Below, piece by piece: positions 1-9,910 of a stretch of DNA of 17,837 nt; positions within the stretch are counted from its first letter, which is position 1; every line of letters begins with the position of its first letter. The notes below the pieces were generated by a model. The model was not told where the DNA came from and ran no database searches. It was given only the letters and a program-made list of their open reading frames with translations. Where the stretch lies: NCBI GenBank assembly GCA_002412935.1, contig DHWA01000049.1, forward strand, positions 1 to 17,837. Direction: 5' to 3'. Position numbers and translations under genes: made by a program. Source of the DNA: Patescibacteria group bacterium UBA5194 (GTDB lineage: Bacteria > Patescibacteriota > Gracilibacteria > BD1-5 > UBA6164).

Positions 1-66
1 TCATTTTGTGCTCCTTCTTTTTTGGCAACTATTAATGAAGATTGAACTCCTTTACAAAGTGAATAA
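1..66 (+). CDS. 3' end of an unidentified gene (partial)
   Basis: The last 21 codons of a plus-strand gene that begins before the window. Frame 1 reads SFCAPSFLATINEDGTPLQS plus a final E, then TAA at 64-66. The codon at 43-45 is TGA and reads as Gly within NEDGTP. A strong hairpin terminator follows 14 bases after the stop, which supports this as a genuine gene end. The tail is too short to assign a family, and no function is proposed. Confidence 0.55.
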
Positions 67-80
67 TAAATTATTTATTA

Positions 81-110
81 AAAAGACCTGTTTTATAAAA
101 CAGTTCTTTT
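81..110. terminator. Bidirectional intrinsic terminator
   Basis: An inverted repeat pairs AAAAGACCTGTTTT with AAAACAGTTCTTTT around an AT centre, with one mismatch in the stem. It has A-runs on one side and T-runs on the other, so it would work in both directions. It lies between the convergent ends of the plus-strand partial gene (stop at 66) and the minus-strand 3D-domain gene (stop at 128), so it probably ends both transcripts. Confidence 0.75.
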
Positions 111-127
111 ATTATTTCCAGAGATTC

Positions 128-1588
128 TTACTTTTTATAATTCATAGCTACAGTTTTTTCTTCTTGTAATCTCTTTTCTAGTATTAATTTAGCTAATTCA
201 TTTTTTATTTTAGTTTTAGTTTTATCTCATATTTTTCAAGCTCCAGGATCAGTTTCTTTTCAAACTAAATTTTTATCTATTTGAAAATTTAATACACTTA
301 TTTTTGTTTTTTCTCAATAGATTGCAGTATCTTTTCATTCAAAATATCAAAGTGTAATAAGTACTTTTTGTAATTCTCTTACATTTTTAGAAGTTTCTCA
401 TATTTTTGGATTTCATATTTTTCATATTGTTTCATCTGCTAGTTTTAAAGCTAAAATCTTTACTTCTTCGATTTTTCTTCTATCTCTTTCTTCTTGTTCT
501 TTTTTAACTAAAAAAGATGAATAATCATTTTTTAATTCTTCTCTTGTTTTTGGTCAAAAGTATCAAGCTCAGATATCATTTTTATTACTTATTATATTTT
601 TATCTATTTGATAATTAAGTAATATACTTCTTATTTCATTATATTTTCCATTTGATTCTCAATTATACAATCACATTTCTTTTAATTTATCTTGAAGAGT
701 AATTACATCATCTTTGTTTGATTCAGGACTTACATATGTAGAAAATATATCTTTTGGTAATGTTATTGTAGTTTTTTGAACATTTTGTTCTTTATTTTCA
801 ATTTTTGCATTTTTGTTTGCTAATTCTTTTTCTTTATTCGCAAATTTTTCTCTAGTTTTAGCACCCCAGTATCATGCTCAATAAGCACCTCTAGATTTTA
901 TAATTCAAGTATCTATTTGAAATTGTATTAATAAATTTATAGTTTCTTTATTATATATTCAATTAATTTCTCATTTATATATTCATACTTCTTTAAGTTT
1001 CGTTTGAAGTTTTTTTATTTTATCACTACTTGAGTCTGGTCATACATTTATTCTATATATTTCTTCTTTGTTTATTTTTGAAATATTTATATTAGAACTT
1101 GTGAAATTTACTCATACATTTGAAGTAGTTCAATCTGTAATAGTAGACGTTCATATTTCAATTATTTTTCATTTTACTCTTCTTTTTCACCAAGATAAAG
1201 CTTTTTTTAAACCTTCATCTCAGTATCACATCCATACATCTATTCTATCAACTTCGTATCATCTTTCTCATGCTTCAACGATGGCTCATCATCTATCAGC
1301 AATTATTCATGTTCAAATTCATTCTAAGTACATTTTAGTTCAAAAAGAATATTTAGATGGTCAAGCTAACATTCAATTAAATACTTCAAGTCATGATGCT
1401 CATCTTATTCATCTTCAATTTAATTTTATTTCATCTTCATAATTTCATTTCAAATAATATTCTTGCTCTGGAAGAGGTGAATAATATGCAGTTACTATAA
1501 ATTCTTGTGTTTCTTCAGCACTAGCTTTTAGTAAAAAATTACTAAAACTTATAAATATAAATAGTGCTATCAATAATCGATTTACCAA
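128..1588 (-). CDS. Secreted 3D-domain protein with three peptidoglycan-binding-like repeats
   Basis: Predicted exported protein of 486 residues. Residues 1-23 form a signal peptide (hydrophobic LLIALFIFISF, then KASA). Residues about 28-135 form a 3D domain, a double-psi beta-barrel fold of cell-wall enzymes and resuscitation-type proteins; its conserved aspartates sit in IIADRGG, VDRIDVWMG and YGDEGL. Three peptidoglycan-binding-like repeats follow at about 181-243, 283-356 and 389-463, each with an LQ-x-L-x-x-x-G-x-Y core and the last two ending in GAGYFGPKT- or GAGKIGDKT-type motifs. The C-terminus is charged. The start is taken as TTG at 1588: an ATG further upstream in this frame is cut off by TAA, and the TTG aligns with the ATG of the neighbouring paralog (both continue x-x-R-L). 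It probably acts outside the membrane on, or bound to, peptidoglycan. Enzymatic activity is not shown. The gene uses many TGA glycine codons. Confidence 0.82.
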
Positions 1589-1717
1589 AATTACGTGGTT
1601 AAAATATAAAATTTAAAAGTTACATTTTTTATTTATCATTTGCAACCTTTAACTTCTGTACATAATAAATGATATCATAATTATCTTTTTTAGTCAAAAA
1701 TGCTAAACTTTTGATAA

Positions 1718-2683
1718 TTATAATATCATTTCTAGGTACTCTAACTGTTTTTTTGTTTTTATATTTAATATTTTTCTATTCTTTAAAATCTTTATCTTTT
1801 CTAGTAATTTTTGAGCTTTTGCTTCATATTTATCTCAAAGTTTTTTCTTTATTTTTATAATTTGTTGCAGTAAATTTTCTTTTTCTTTTTTTTGTAGAGA
1901 ATTTTTATCATCAAGATCTTTATCTAGTGCAGAATTAGTTTTTGGTCATATATATCATGCATCATCATCATCTTTAGATTTTATAATTCATTTTTGAAGT
2001 TGATATTTTATTACTGTAGGTTTTATACTTTCGTATTTTCAATCAATTTCTCAATAATAATATAAAATTCATTTAAAATATTCTTGAGCTTTTTTAACTT
2101 CATCTTCATTTGATTCAGGTGTTAAAGTTATTTTTCCATCATTACTATAATAGGATTCAATATTAATAGGTTCATCAGAGAAAACAAAATTAATAGAAGT
2201 ATCATTAGAAACTATATATCATACAGTTTTTCTTGATCACCAATTAATTGCTCTTTGAAGTCATTCATCACCATATCACATCCATATATCAATCCTTGTA
2301 TGCTCATCATCTATTATTTTTCATCATCTATCTTCTATAACTCATACTCCAAATCATTCTATATATATTTTAGTTCAAAAATCATACTTATTTGGTGCAG
2401 CCATTGCTCATGTAAAAACTTTTTTTCAAGAAGCCATTCAAATTCAGTCACCATTTAAAGCAATTTCTTTTTCATAACTACCAGTTATATATTTTTTTTG
2501 ATTTGGTAGGGGAGAATAATAACCAGTAATAACTAAGTCTACCTTTTCGATAACCTTAATTTTATTGTTAATTAGATATGAATTTTGTGTATTTATTTCT
2601 CAAGAATATGAATTTACTTGAGAAAAAGTTAGAAGGAAAATTGTTCCTATAAATATAACTTTGTTGATCAGTCGATATAACAT
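1718..2683 (-). CDS. Secreted 3D-domain protein, paralog with one peptidoglycan-binding-like repeat
   Basis: Exported protein of 321 residues starting at ATG 2683. It has an N-terminal signal peptide (MLYRLINKVIFIGTIFLL...). The 3D domain spans about residues 30-140 and carries the same landmarks as the next gene: ITGYYSPLP, NGDGIGMASGKKVF, IEDRGG, TRIDIWMGYGDEGL. One peptidoglycan-binding-like repeat lies at about 186-254, ending in AGYIGPKT. A lysine/glutamate-rich, probably helical tail follows. It is a clear tandem paralog of the protein encoded at 128-1588 but shorter, with one repeat where that has three. The gene is the upstream member of the pair. The annotated end rests on the 0 frame. 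A poly-A heptamer near the 3' end could shift ribosomes or RNA polymerase into a frame that stays open to 1629, which would replace the last seven residues with about 37 others. Confidence 0.8.
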
Positions 2684-2702
2684 ACGAAAATAATTAATAA
2701 TG

Positions 2703-2723
2703 AACAATTAATAATTAACAATT
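2703..2723 (-). repeat. 21-bp AT-rich motif upstream of 3D-domain gene
   Basis: On the minus strand this reads AATTGTTAATTATTAATTGT plus T, 20 bases before the ATG at 2683. The identical 21 bases occur on the plus strand at 9911-9931, just upstream of rpmF. The motif is built from TTAATT/AATTGTT units and resembles simple AT-rich interspersed repeats seen in many bacteria. A role in initiation or transcription is possible but unproven. Confidence 0.6.
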
Positions 2724-2951
2724 TAAAGTTTATCACTTACTTTATTATTATTAACTAGTTTAGTTTAATTGTAATTACAAGCTATTTATATAAATTAGAA
2801 AAATAAATTACTAAAGCAGAATTATAGTTAAAAAAAATATAATACAAGTTTTTTTATATTGACTTTTTTAAATTGATATTCATGAATCAATAAAATAAAA
2901 ATTGTTTAATTTGTGAAAAAATTATGTAAAGGAAGTTTAAAAATACTTGCA

Positions 2952-2990
2952 TAAAAAATAAGTATTACCTTAAAGTAAGATAATACTTAT
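2952..2990 (-). terminator. Intrinsic terminator of the giant surface-protein gene
   Basis: On the minus strand, a hairpin of ATAAGTATTA pairing with TAATACTTAT, extended by CTTA/TAAG around a three-base loop after one mismatch, is followed directly by a run of T (TTTTTT). It lies 54 bases downstream of the stop codon at 3044. The stem is AT-only, as expected in this genome. Confidence 0.7.
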
Positions 2991-3043
2991 GCATAAAAAA
3001 TAAATTATAATATTTTAAAATTTACTAAATGGAAAAATTAGTT

Positions 3044-6000
3044 TTATTTCTTAAAAAGTATAGAAGGATCAGTTTGTATAAGTGGATTATACTGTATAAT
3101 TATAGGATATTTATAATTAACTGAAGTACTAGCAAAATATGAGCTTCATGATCATCCTGCTGGAGTATCTCATATTCAATCACTGTCAGTATCTTTTAAA
3201 TAATATCTTCTAAGATAATTTAAATCATATTTTTGAGCAGTCTCTTGATCTGGACAACTAGTTACATAATAAGGACATTTGAATGGATCTGCTCTTGATC
3301 AACCTATTGTATTTTCACTAAATACTGACCCATATATATATAATTGATTTTTTAATACTGAGAAATTTGTATTTCAGTCCAATTCTTTTATACCATCATA
3401 ACTTATAAGTGATTTATCAGCATACATAACTGCTTTTATATATTTTACATCTGGATTTATATAGATATTTCATCCATTTCAATTACTATCTTTTAGTACT
3501 ACTATAGAAAGCATACTTTTACTTCAAGATACATCTATATTTCATTTGATATATAAATTACCTCATTCTATCAAGATAGTTTTATTTCAATCAAAAGTTA
3601 ATGGATTATTAATTAAAATATTATCTCAATTTAATCAATTAAAGTAAATCATACTTCAACTTAATAATTTAATTCAATTAGTATTATCCATTAAATCACT
3701 ATTATTTATAGTATTTCAAGAACTAGTCATAAAAATATTTTTTATTATGTTATAGGCATTTCTTTTTACTTCTGTTTTTAAACTAGATTTTATTAGACCT
3801 CAATTTACTAATTTTATATCAGTTCAAGACTGTCAAGTTAAAATCTCACTATATTTTGTAGAATAAGTTTGTCATATGATTTTTAATGCTGAAGCATAAA
3901 TTCATCCAGTTCATATCATTCCCCAATAACTATCTTTTCAATAAATATCACTATTATAAACAACAGGGATAGTAGATGGTCATCAATTTGGATCATTTAT
4001 CTCGTATCAAATATGTGTAGAAAAATAACTATTTTGGATATCATTTAAAATTCACCCTGTTTGAAGTAATAAATTTGTAAAAACTGGATAATTTAAAGTA
4101 GTAAAATTATTTTTAAAAGGATTATTAAAAGTGATACTATTTCAATTTCACTCTCATACTAGATTTAAACTTCATGGATCACTTCATGCTTTTAAATTTA
4201 GACTAGAATTAATGTTGTTTGAAGTTCAAGAACCAAATTCTAGATATAATTTGTTATTAAAAGTAGAGTTAGATCAATTTTCAGATACTTGTATGCTGTT
4301 TTTTTGTTGAGCTCATTCTATAAATCAATCAGTTCTTATATCTCAAGAAATAGTTGTATAATAAATTGGTTTATAATTAAAATTAAATGTTCATCAATTA
4401 ATATTTGATAAAGTAGTTCATATAATATTGTCACCTATATTATATGAAATATTATTAAAATATAATCAAAAATCATAAGCTTTATTATCAGCACTGTATG
4501 TAGGAGTATATACTTTGAATTTATAATTATATGTTCAATCAGTAGAAATTTCTCCTGAAAACGTTGTATCAATATTATTTCAAGTTCAAATCCTATTTAA
4601 ATAATTTACTGAGTCAGTAGTTTTATTTAAAAATACTGCATTTCAAGTATTATTATATTGATTTAAATATAAATTATGATTAGTATTAAATATAATACCT
4701 ATTGTTCTTGATATTCAACTTGCTGGAATTATTATATTTCAAAAACTGTCTTTTAATGTAATTGTCATATTTTTTGGAGTTCAATCAACTATATTTGTAT
4801 TACTAACTAAATCATTAGTTGTAACACTACTTGTTCATATATCTAAACTATTTGCATAAACATTATAATTAAAATCTTTAAGAGTAGTTGTATCTAGTAA
4901 ATCTCCTAAACAATGTCAAACCTGGTCACAAATATTTGAAACTCTTAATGTATATATTCTACTTCAACTTGAATTTCTATTATTATCTACATATCTTATA
5001 TTCTCAGGTTTTGACCATGTAGAATTATTTGATGTTTCTATTGTTTTAAAAGCATTTAAAGTACTATCATTCTCGAAAAATACACCTATAAATGTAATTG
5101 GCGAACCTCAATTACTAGAAACCTCAAATTGGAAATTTTGATTAGCTGTTGCTAATAAATCTAAGTTATTAGGAAATGTTGGAATTAAAATATCAGTAAC
5201 TGTTGGAGTTGTTTTATCAAGCATATAAGTTCCATTCCAAGTACCAGAATTTCATGCTCCATCTGTCACACAAAGATATAATACATGACTTCATTCTGTA
5301 GATAAAATTATAGTTTTTCAATTTAAATAATCTGTACCTGTAGAACAATTAGAATCATCCCAACTATATTTAGCAGTTGATAATAAACTTCATCCAGTAT
5401 CTGTAGAAGATAATTTTATAGATATATCAGCACTTTTCCGTACTGTAGTAGATGCATTAATAGCTGATGCTATTGGTTTAGTATTATCTAGTTTTACGAT
5501 AACTGATCAACTAGAACTATTTCATGCATTATCCCATGTTTGATATCTTATAGTATTATTATAATTAGCATTCTTTATTATACCTGTTCAAACAGTTGAT
5601 GGAGTACATGTTGCTCATTCACACCATTTTGTAGTATTAATTCCAGATAATCATGTATCAACTGGAGTTAATGTAATTGTTTTTGAAACTCAATTAGTCC
5701 ATACATTGTCATATGTATAATCATCTGTTATTGTAGGGACTAATTTATCTATTTTTATTGTTGCTACACCACTATATGAATATCCATTTCATGATAAATC
5801 TTTTGCTCTAAAACATATATATCTTGTTCAATCTGTGGTATATGCCTTACTAGTTCAATTAGTCCAAGTTCATGTACTATCACAAGTAAAAGATGTTGTT
5901 GATTCTCTATATTGGTAAGTATTAGTATTACATCAAACTCATCAAGTATCACTACAAGAAATAGTAGCTGTTACATTTGAATTTGTCCATGTATTATTTG

Positions 6001-7987
6001 TATAAGTTCATAATGTGTAAGATACAGTTGGTGGAGTTGTATCTGCAAAAACATTATAAGTAAAATAACTTTTAGGTGTGATTCTTAGCCGTACACATTT
6101 TCCCCGTGAAGCAATTCACCGACAATATGCTGGAGTACTAATCATTTTTACTGCTGCCAAGAATTTATCTGGACATATATTTGTAGATAAATTACATCCA
6201 TAATCAATTTCCGTTTGAAGATAACCAGTATAGTGATCAAAATCAAATTTAAGAGGTATTTTATAAGTACCAATTACAGCTGCTGCAGTTATATTTCTTG
6301 CACTTGGTGCTGTTGTATCATAACTAGCATCACTACCAATACTAGCTCAGCTACCCCATACAGCACCATAATTATAGGTTGTAGGAATTACTGTTGCAAG
6401 TGGTATAGAAGTACTTCACATATAAAAATTTATTTTAGATTCATTACTACAGATACGAACGCTACATCAATTAGATGTAACTTGAAATATTCATTTAGTA
6501 ACAATATTAGTAGAAGAAGCAGTATATTCACAAGATACCCATTCAGAATCTCAAACAACTCTAATTTCATGTAATAGAGTTGTAGCTTCTACCTTATCAT
6601 TTCCAAAAAAGATACTTCCTAAAATCAAAAATACAAATATATTTATTGATTTATTTTTAGCTTTAAAACCAAGTATAGCAAGTATAAGAATTATAAATGT
6701 TATTATTAATATTAAAACAATATTATTTGTATTAGAACTTTTTTCTTTAGCTATCAAAGTTTTATTTTCATTAACTTCTGCGGGTTTTTTTATTTCTTCA
6801 GTTTCAGTTGGGATAAAATTATAATCTTTTTCTAATATTATTACACCTGATTCATTTTCTATTCAAAATTTAACTGATGGATTATCACAATTAATTATGA
6901 TATCATTTATTGATTTATTAATTAAAATATTTTTTTCTAGTAAGTTATGTTTAACTGGAGTTATACATTCGTGTTTATTATTATCATAAATTGATAAATT
7001 ATAATATAATACTCTATTATCTGATTTTTCTTTAAAAGATTTACGAGAACCTAAAAAACCATCAGCTGATAGTGACCATAAAAATGAAGTAGTAATCTTT
7101 TCTCATTTTATATATGAAGTTTTATCTAATTGTAAATTAGAAACTGTAACACTTTCTCACTGAATAACATAATGAGCATTAATTGTATTAGATATATCTT
7201 TATCTCAATCTTTAAGTATTACTGCGATATCATAGGATTGTGGATCTGTAGGTTTTGGTATAATTATATCAATTTTCTTTTTTTCTTTTGTATTAAAAGT
7301 GATAATTTCAGGTTCATAATTAGTTAATACTTTATCTCAATAAATAGTTCTTTTAAATGTATCAATAACAACATTTGAATTAATTATTGTATCAAAAAAA
7401 CTTTCTGCTTCACAAGAAAGTATTAAATCTTCATTAGATGCTATATCTACTCATTGTCATAGACTAAATTTTTCTGATAATCCTTTTACTGATAGATAAC
7501 AATTACTGATATTTATGTATTGATTATTAGAACTTTTTAGATTTATTTTGCCAACTAAATTACTACTTAAAGGTAAGCCATCTATATTTTCAGCAAGTAA
7601 CCATAATTCATATTCTCAATCAAGGTAATCTGGAAGTTCTATTATTAATTTTTGATCAATTTTAGAGTTTTCAGCTAATGTTATTTTATTATCATATATT
7701 TTTTGATAAACATTTGATCTTTTTTTATTTTCATCTTCTTTTACTAATCTAGCACTATAACGAATATCTGATTGAGCTCATATACCATTACTTAATGTAA
7801 AACCTACTTCTATTTTGTTATTATCTTGATTTATAATATAAGAATCACGAATATTGACATCAACTACCACTACAAAATTTTCTCAATCAATATTTACTTG
7901 ATTTTCCTGAGCAGATACTATGAATGGTAATAATATAAGTATAAACATACTTATTATAACACTTATAACGATTGTTTTTTTATTCAT
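3044..7987 (-). CDS. Giant exported surface protein: N-terminal ectodomain, internal double membrane segment, Cys-rich and Ig-like region
   Basis: A 1647-residue protein read as one open frame with dozens of TGA glycine codons. Residues 1-26 form a signal peptide (MNKKTIVISVIISMFILI..., then VSA). Residues 27-415 are a beta-rich ectodomain with few cysteines. At about 417-440 lies a transmembrane helix (NIVLILIITFIILILAILGF), then a short basic loop (KAKNKS). A second hydrophobic segment at 446-461 ends in DKVEA, like a second signal peptide. Residues about 470-640 are cysteine-rich. Bacterial Ig-like modules follow at about 645-920, with DTTPPTV-, KLVPTI- and DKTTPTV-type linkers and AKDLSGN/WDNAGNSS motifs. 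The rest is a long Asn/Ser/Gly-rich region. Near the C-terminus, DTDSDGIGDTP resembles a thrombospondin-3/dockerin calcium loop. There is no LPXTG motif and no catalytic motif I recognise. It is likely an adhesin-like or cell-surface structural protein. The N- and C-terminal halves look like two fused exported proteins. Confidence 0.75.
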
Positions 7988-8201
7988 ATGATAATAAATT
8001 ATAAAAATATACTTAAGTACAATATCATATAAATTTTTTTATTTCAATTATTTGCTAAATTAATATTTTTTTTTACCTTGACTTTCTTATATGTATAATT
8101 AGTATTAATTTTTGACATAAAAATATAAAAAATGAAAGATATTTAATATTATTTCATTTTTTATATTTTATAATTTAGATTTTTGAATCATGGGGGTCTT
8201 G
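7988..8201. other. Short non-coding gap upstream of the giant surface gene
   Basis: A 214-base spacer between the stop of the MscS-like gene and the start of the giant gene, both on the minus strand. It contains a long AT hairpin (8120-8169). Towards the giant gene there is a minus-strand TTGAAA, then 17 bases, then TATTGT; a TATAAT also lies a few bases before the ATG. Either may serve as a promoter, but in sequence this AT-rich they carry little weight. Confidence 0.4.
8120..8169. terminator. Perfect 18-bp AT-rich hairpin, possible terminator of the MscS-like gene
   Basis: Arms AAAATATAAAAAATGAAA (8120-8137) and TTTCATTTTTTATATTTT (8152-8169) are perfect inverted complements around a 14-base loop. 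It lies about 33 bases downstream of the stop of the minus-strand channel gene (8202). On the minus strand no clean T-run follows the stem, so it could be an RNA-stabilising 3' stem and not a classical terminator. Confidence 0.45.
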
Positions 8202-9740
8202 CTACGAATCTAATTCATCCTGAATTAATGATGCTCTTCTGAATCACTCTTGATTATTTTGTAGATTATTACTTTTTTTTGTTTTATTATCTTCAGATTT
8301 TTTGTTAAAATCTGAAAATTCTTTTATATATTTTATTATTTCTTTTTCAATTCTTCTATTTAATTCACTAGTTCATAACCAATAAAAAGTTATTTTTATT
8401 TTATCTGAATCTATATGTTCATATTTTGTCTTAAATGTATCTGTACTTAAGGGATTTAGTGTATTTAACTTTGCTTTAAGCATTTTTAATAAAATATTTT
8501 CTTTTATATTATCAATTATCTCAAATAAATCTTTTTCTCAATTTAATGAAAGAATTATATTAAAAATATTTTCTTTAATAAGAGAATTCTTAGCAAGAGT
8601 TACTTTTTCTTTTAATAAATCAATGTTAGGTATATTAACTTCTTCATTTTCTAAAACACCATAATCATTAATTCTTTTTATTATTGTACTAATTGGGCTA
8701 ATTTTAATAATTTTTCATTTATCTGTTCATATCTTTATTATATCTCATATTTTAAAGTTTCTAAAAAGTATTATACTAGCAATAAATGAAGATATAACTT
8801 GGGCATTTATAAATATAAGTGATCAAGAAATGAAGATAAGAAGGACATATAATTCAGGAAATAAGTAAAAAATATAAATTATTAAAAAAATTATTAATGT
8901 TATTCAAAATACTAAATTAAAGTATTCTCAGAAATTTTCACGTTTTCTCATAAATTTATCATTTTTTACAAGCAATATCTTTATGATATATGCTATAGTA
9001 AATAGTATAAGAAATATAAATAAAGTTATTACCTTTTGTTCTTTTCCTTTTAATAAATCATTTTCTTTTTCTTTTTTTGTATCTACATAAGTTTCAAGTA
9101 ATTTTTTATACTTTACTTCAAGTATATTGTATCAAGCAAGACTATCTTGTAAATCACTAATTAAATCCTCTTTAAATTCCAATTCCTTTTTTAAAACTGC
9201 ATTATTTTTTTCTATTTCTTCCAATTCTTTAGTTATTTCTCTAACATTTTTTCATTCTTTTAATAAACTTATATTTTTATTATTTTCTTCTAAATTTTTT
9301 TGTAATACTTTTAGATTTGTTTGTATTTCACTTAACTGAACTTCACTTAATTCTTTTTTTATATCTAATTCTTGTAAAACTGTTTCTATTGCCTCAATAT
9401 TTTTTTCTTCATCAGTTTTTCATAATAATTTATCAAGTTCTTTATTTTTTATATCAAATGCTTTATCTAATATATTTTTATCAGCATCATTATTTATTAG
9501 TGCAGAATCAAGTTCTATTCAATCTTTTTTTAATTCATTTTCTAATATCACATCAACTTTTTCTTCTGTTTTTGTATTTTCTTCTATATTTTCTAAACTT
9601 TGAATATTTATATTTACAATATCTGTTGTTTCTGTATTAGTATTTTCTTCTATTTCAATAGTATTTCATGTCTCTGAATATGTATTTAAATAACATAGTG
9701 AAATAAGTACTATAGTTAATATTTTTATTTTTGTTTTCAT
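8202..9740 (-). CDS. MscS-family mechanosensitive channel with N-terminal coiled-coil ectodomain
   Basis: A 512-residue protein predicted to be a tension-gated channel of the inner membrane. Residues 1-21 form a signal peptide. Residues about 25-230 are acidic, Glu/Lys/Leu-rich and strongly coiled-coil, probably outside the membrane. Three membrane helices follow at about 237-257, 275-293 and 297-325. Next comes the MscS beta domain: NFKIGDIIKIGTDKGKI, then INDYGVLENEEVNIPN at about 327-372. This matches the family signature of pore helix, F-x-x-GD-x-I and a downstream IPN. The C-terminal 130 residues fit the MscS alpha-beta region. The tail is polar, and the gene ends at TAG 8202. The large signal-peptide plus coiled-coil front recalls MscK/MscM-type channels, not the small E. 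coli MscS. The start ATG at 9740 opens the signal peptide. It is the first gene of the minus-strand surface block, divergent from rpmF. Confidence 0.82.
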
Positions 9741-9838
9741 ATGTTGTTATTTATTGTAGGATAATTAATTTACTTTTACAGTTTATCATATATATTTATA
9801 TTTTGTCAAGTAAATATATGATTTTGTAAAATAAAAAT

Positions 9839-9866
9839 TTGCTTTTTATCAGTTTTTTAATAAAAT
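9839..9866 (+). promoter_or_regulatory. Candidate promoter for rpmF
   Basis: TTGCTT (9839-9844) and TAAAAT (9861-9866) are separated by 16 bases, close to the sigma-70 consensus arrangement, and lie about 80 bases before the rpmF start in the divergent spacer with the MscS-like gene. A second, poorer pair (TTGCGA 9870-9875, TATAAA 9891-9896) follows. The AT-richness makes chance matches likely. Confidence 0.3.
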
Positions 9867-9910
9867 TCATTGCGAAACATTAAATTGGGATATAAAAATC
9901 CATAATTATT

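Larger units (their letters stand above)
2684..3043. other. Non-coding gap between giant surface gene and 3D-domain pair
   Basis: A 360-base AT-rich spacer with no convincing gene on either strand. It holds the terminator of the giant surface gene (2952-2990), which is flanked by a 14-base direct repeat TGCATAAAAAATAA (2948-2961 and 2990-3003). It also has an imperfect palindrome at 2872-2891 (ATTGAT..TCATGAATCAAT with two extra bases), and a 21-bp AT-rich motif next to the start of the 3D-domain gene. On the minus strand, TTGTAT and TATAAT hexamers separated by 15 bases (about 2814-2848) are a weak promoter candidate for the 3D-domain pair. Confidence 0.6.

Noticed and set aside
1068..1442. 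Plus-strand open frame of 124 codons rich in His, Ser and Ile
   Set aside because: It is antisense to the 3D domain of the 128-1588 gene. Its apparent openness follows from TGA glycine codons and AT-rich codons on the true strand.
2850..2900. Plus-strand promoter TTGACT with 17-base spacing
   Set aside because: No plus-strand gene follows for several kilobases, and the hexamers are expected by chance in such AT-rich DNA.
6215..6574. Plus-strand open frame with many Cys and Thr
   Set aside because: Antisense to the Cys-rich segment of the giant surface protein, which has a coherent signal, membrane and domain order on the minus strand.
9127..9640. Plus-strand Phe/Leu-rich open frames resembling membrane proteins
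   Set aside because: They are the complement of the Glu/Lys-rich coiled coil of the MscS-like gene; GAA/AAA codons read backwards give TTC/TTT.
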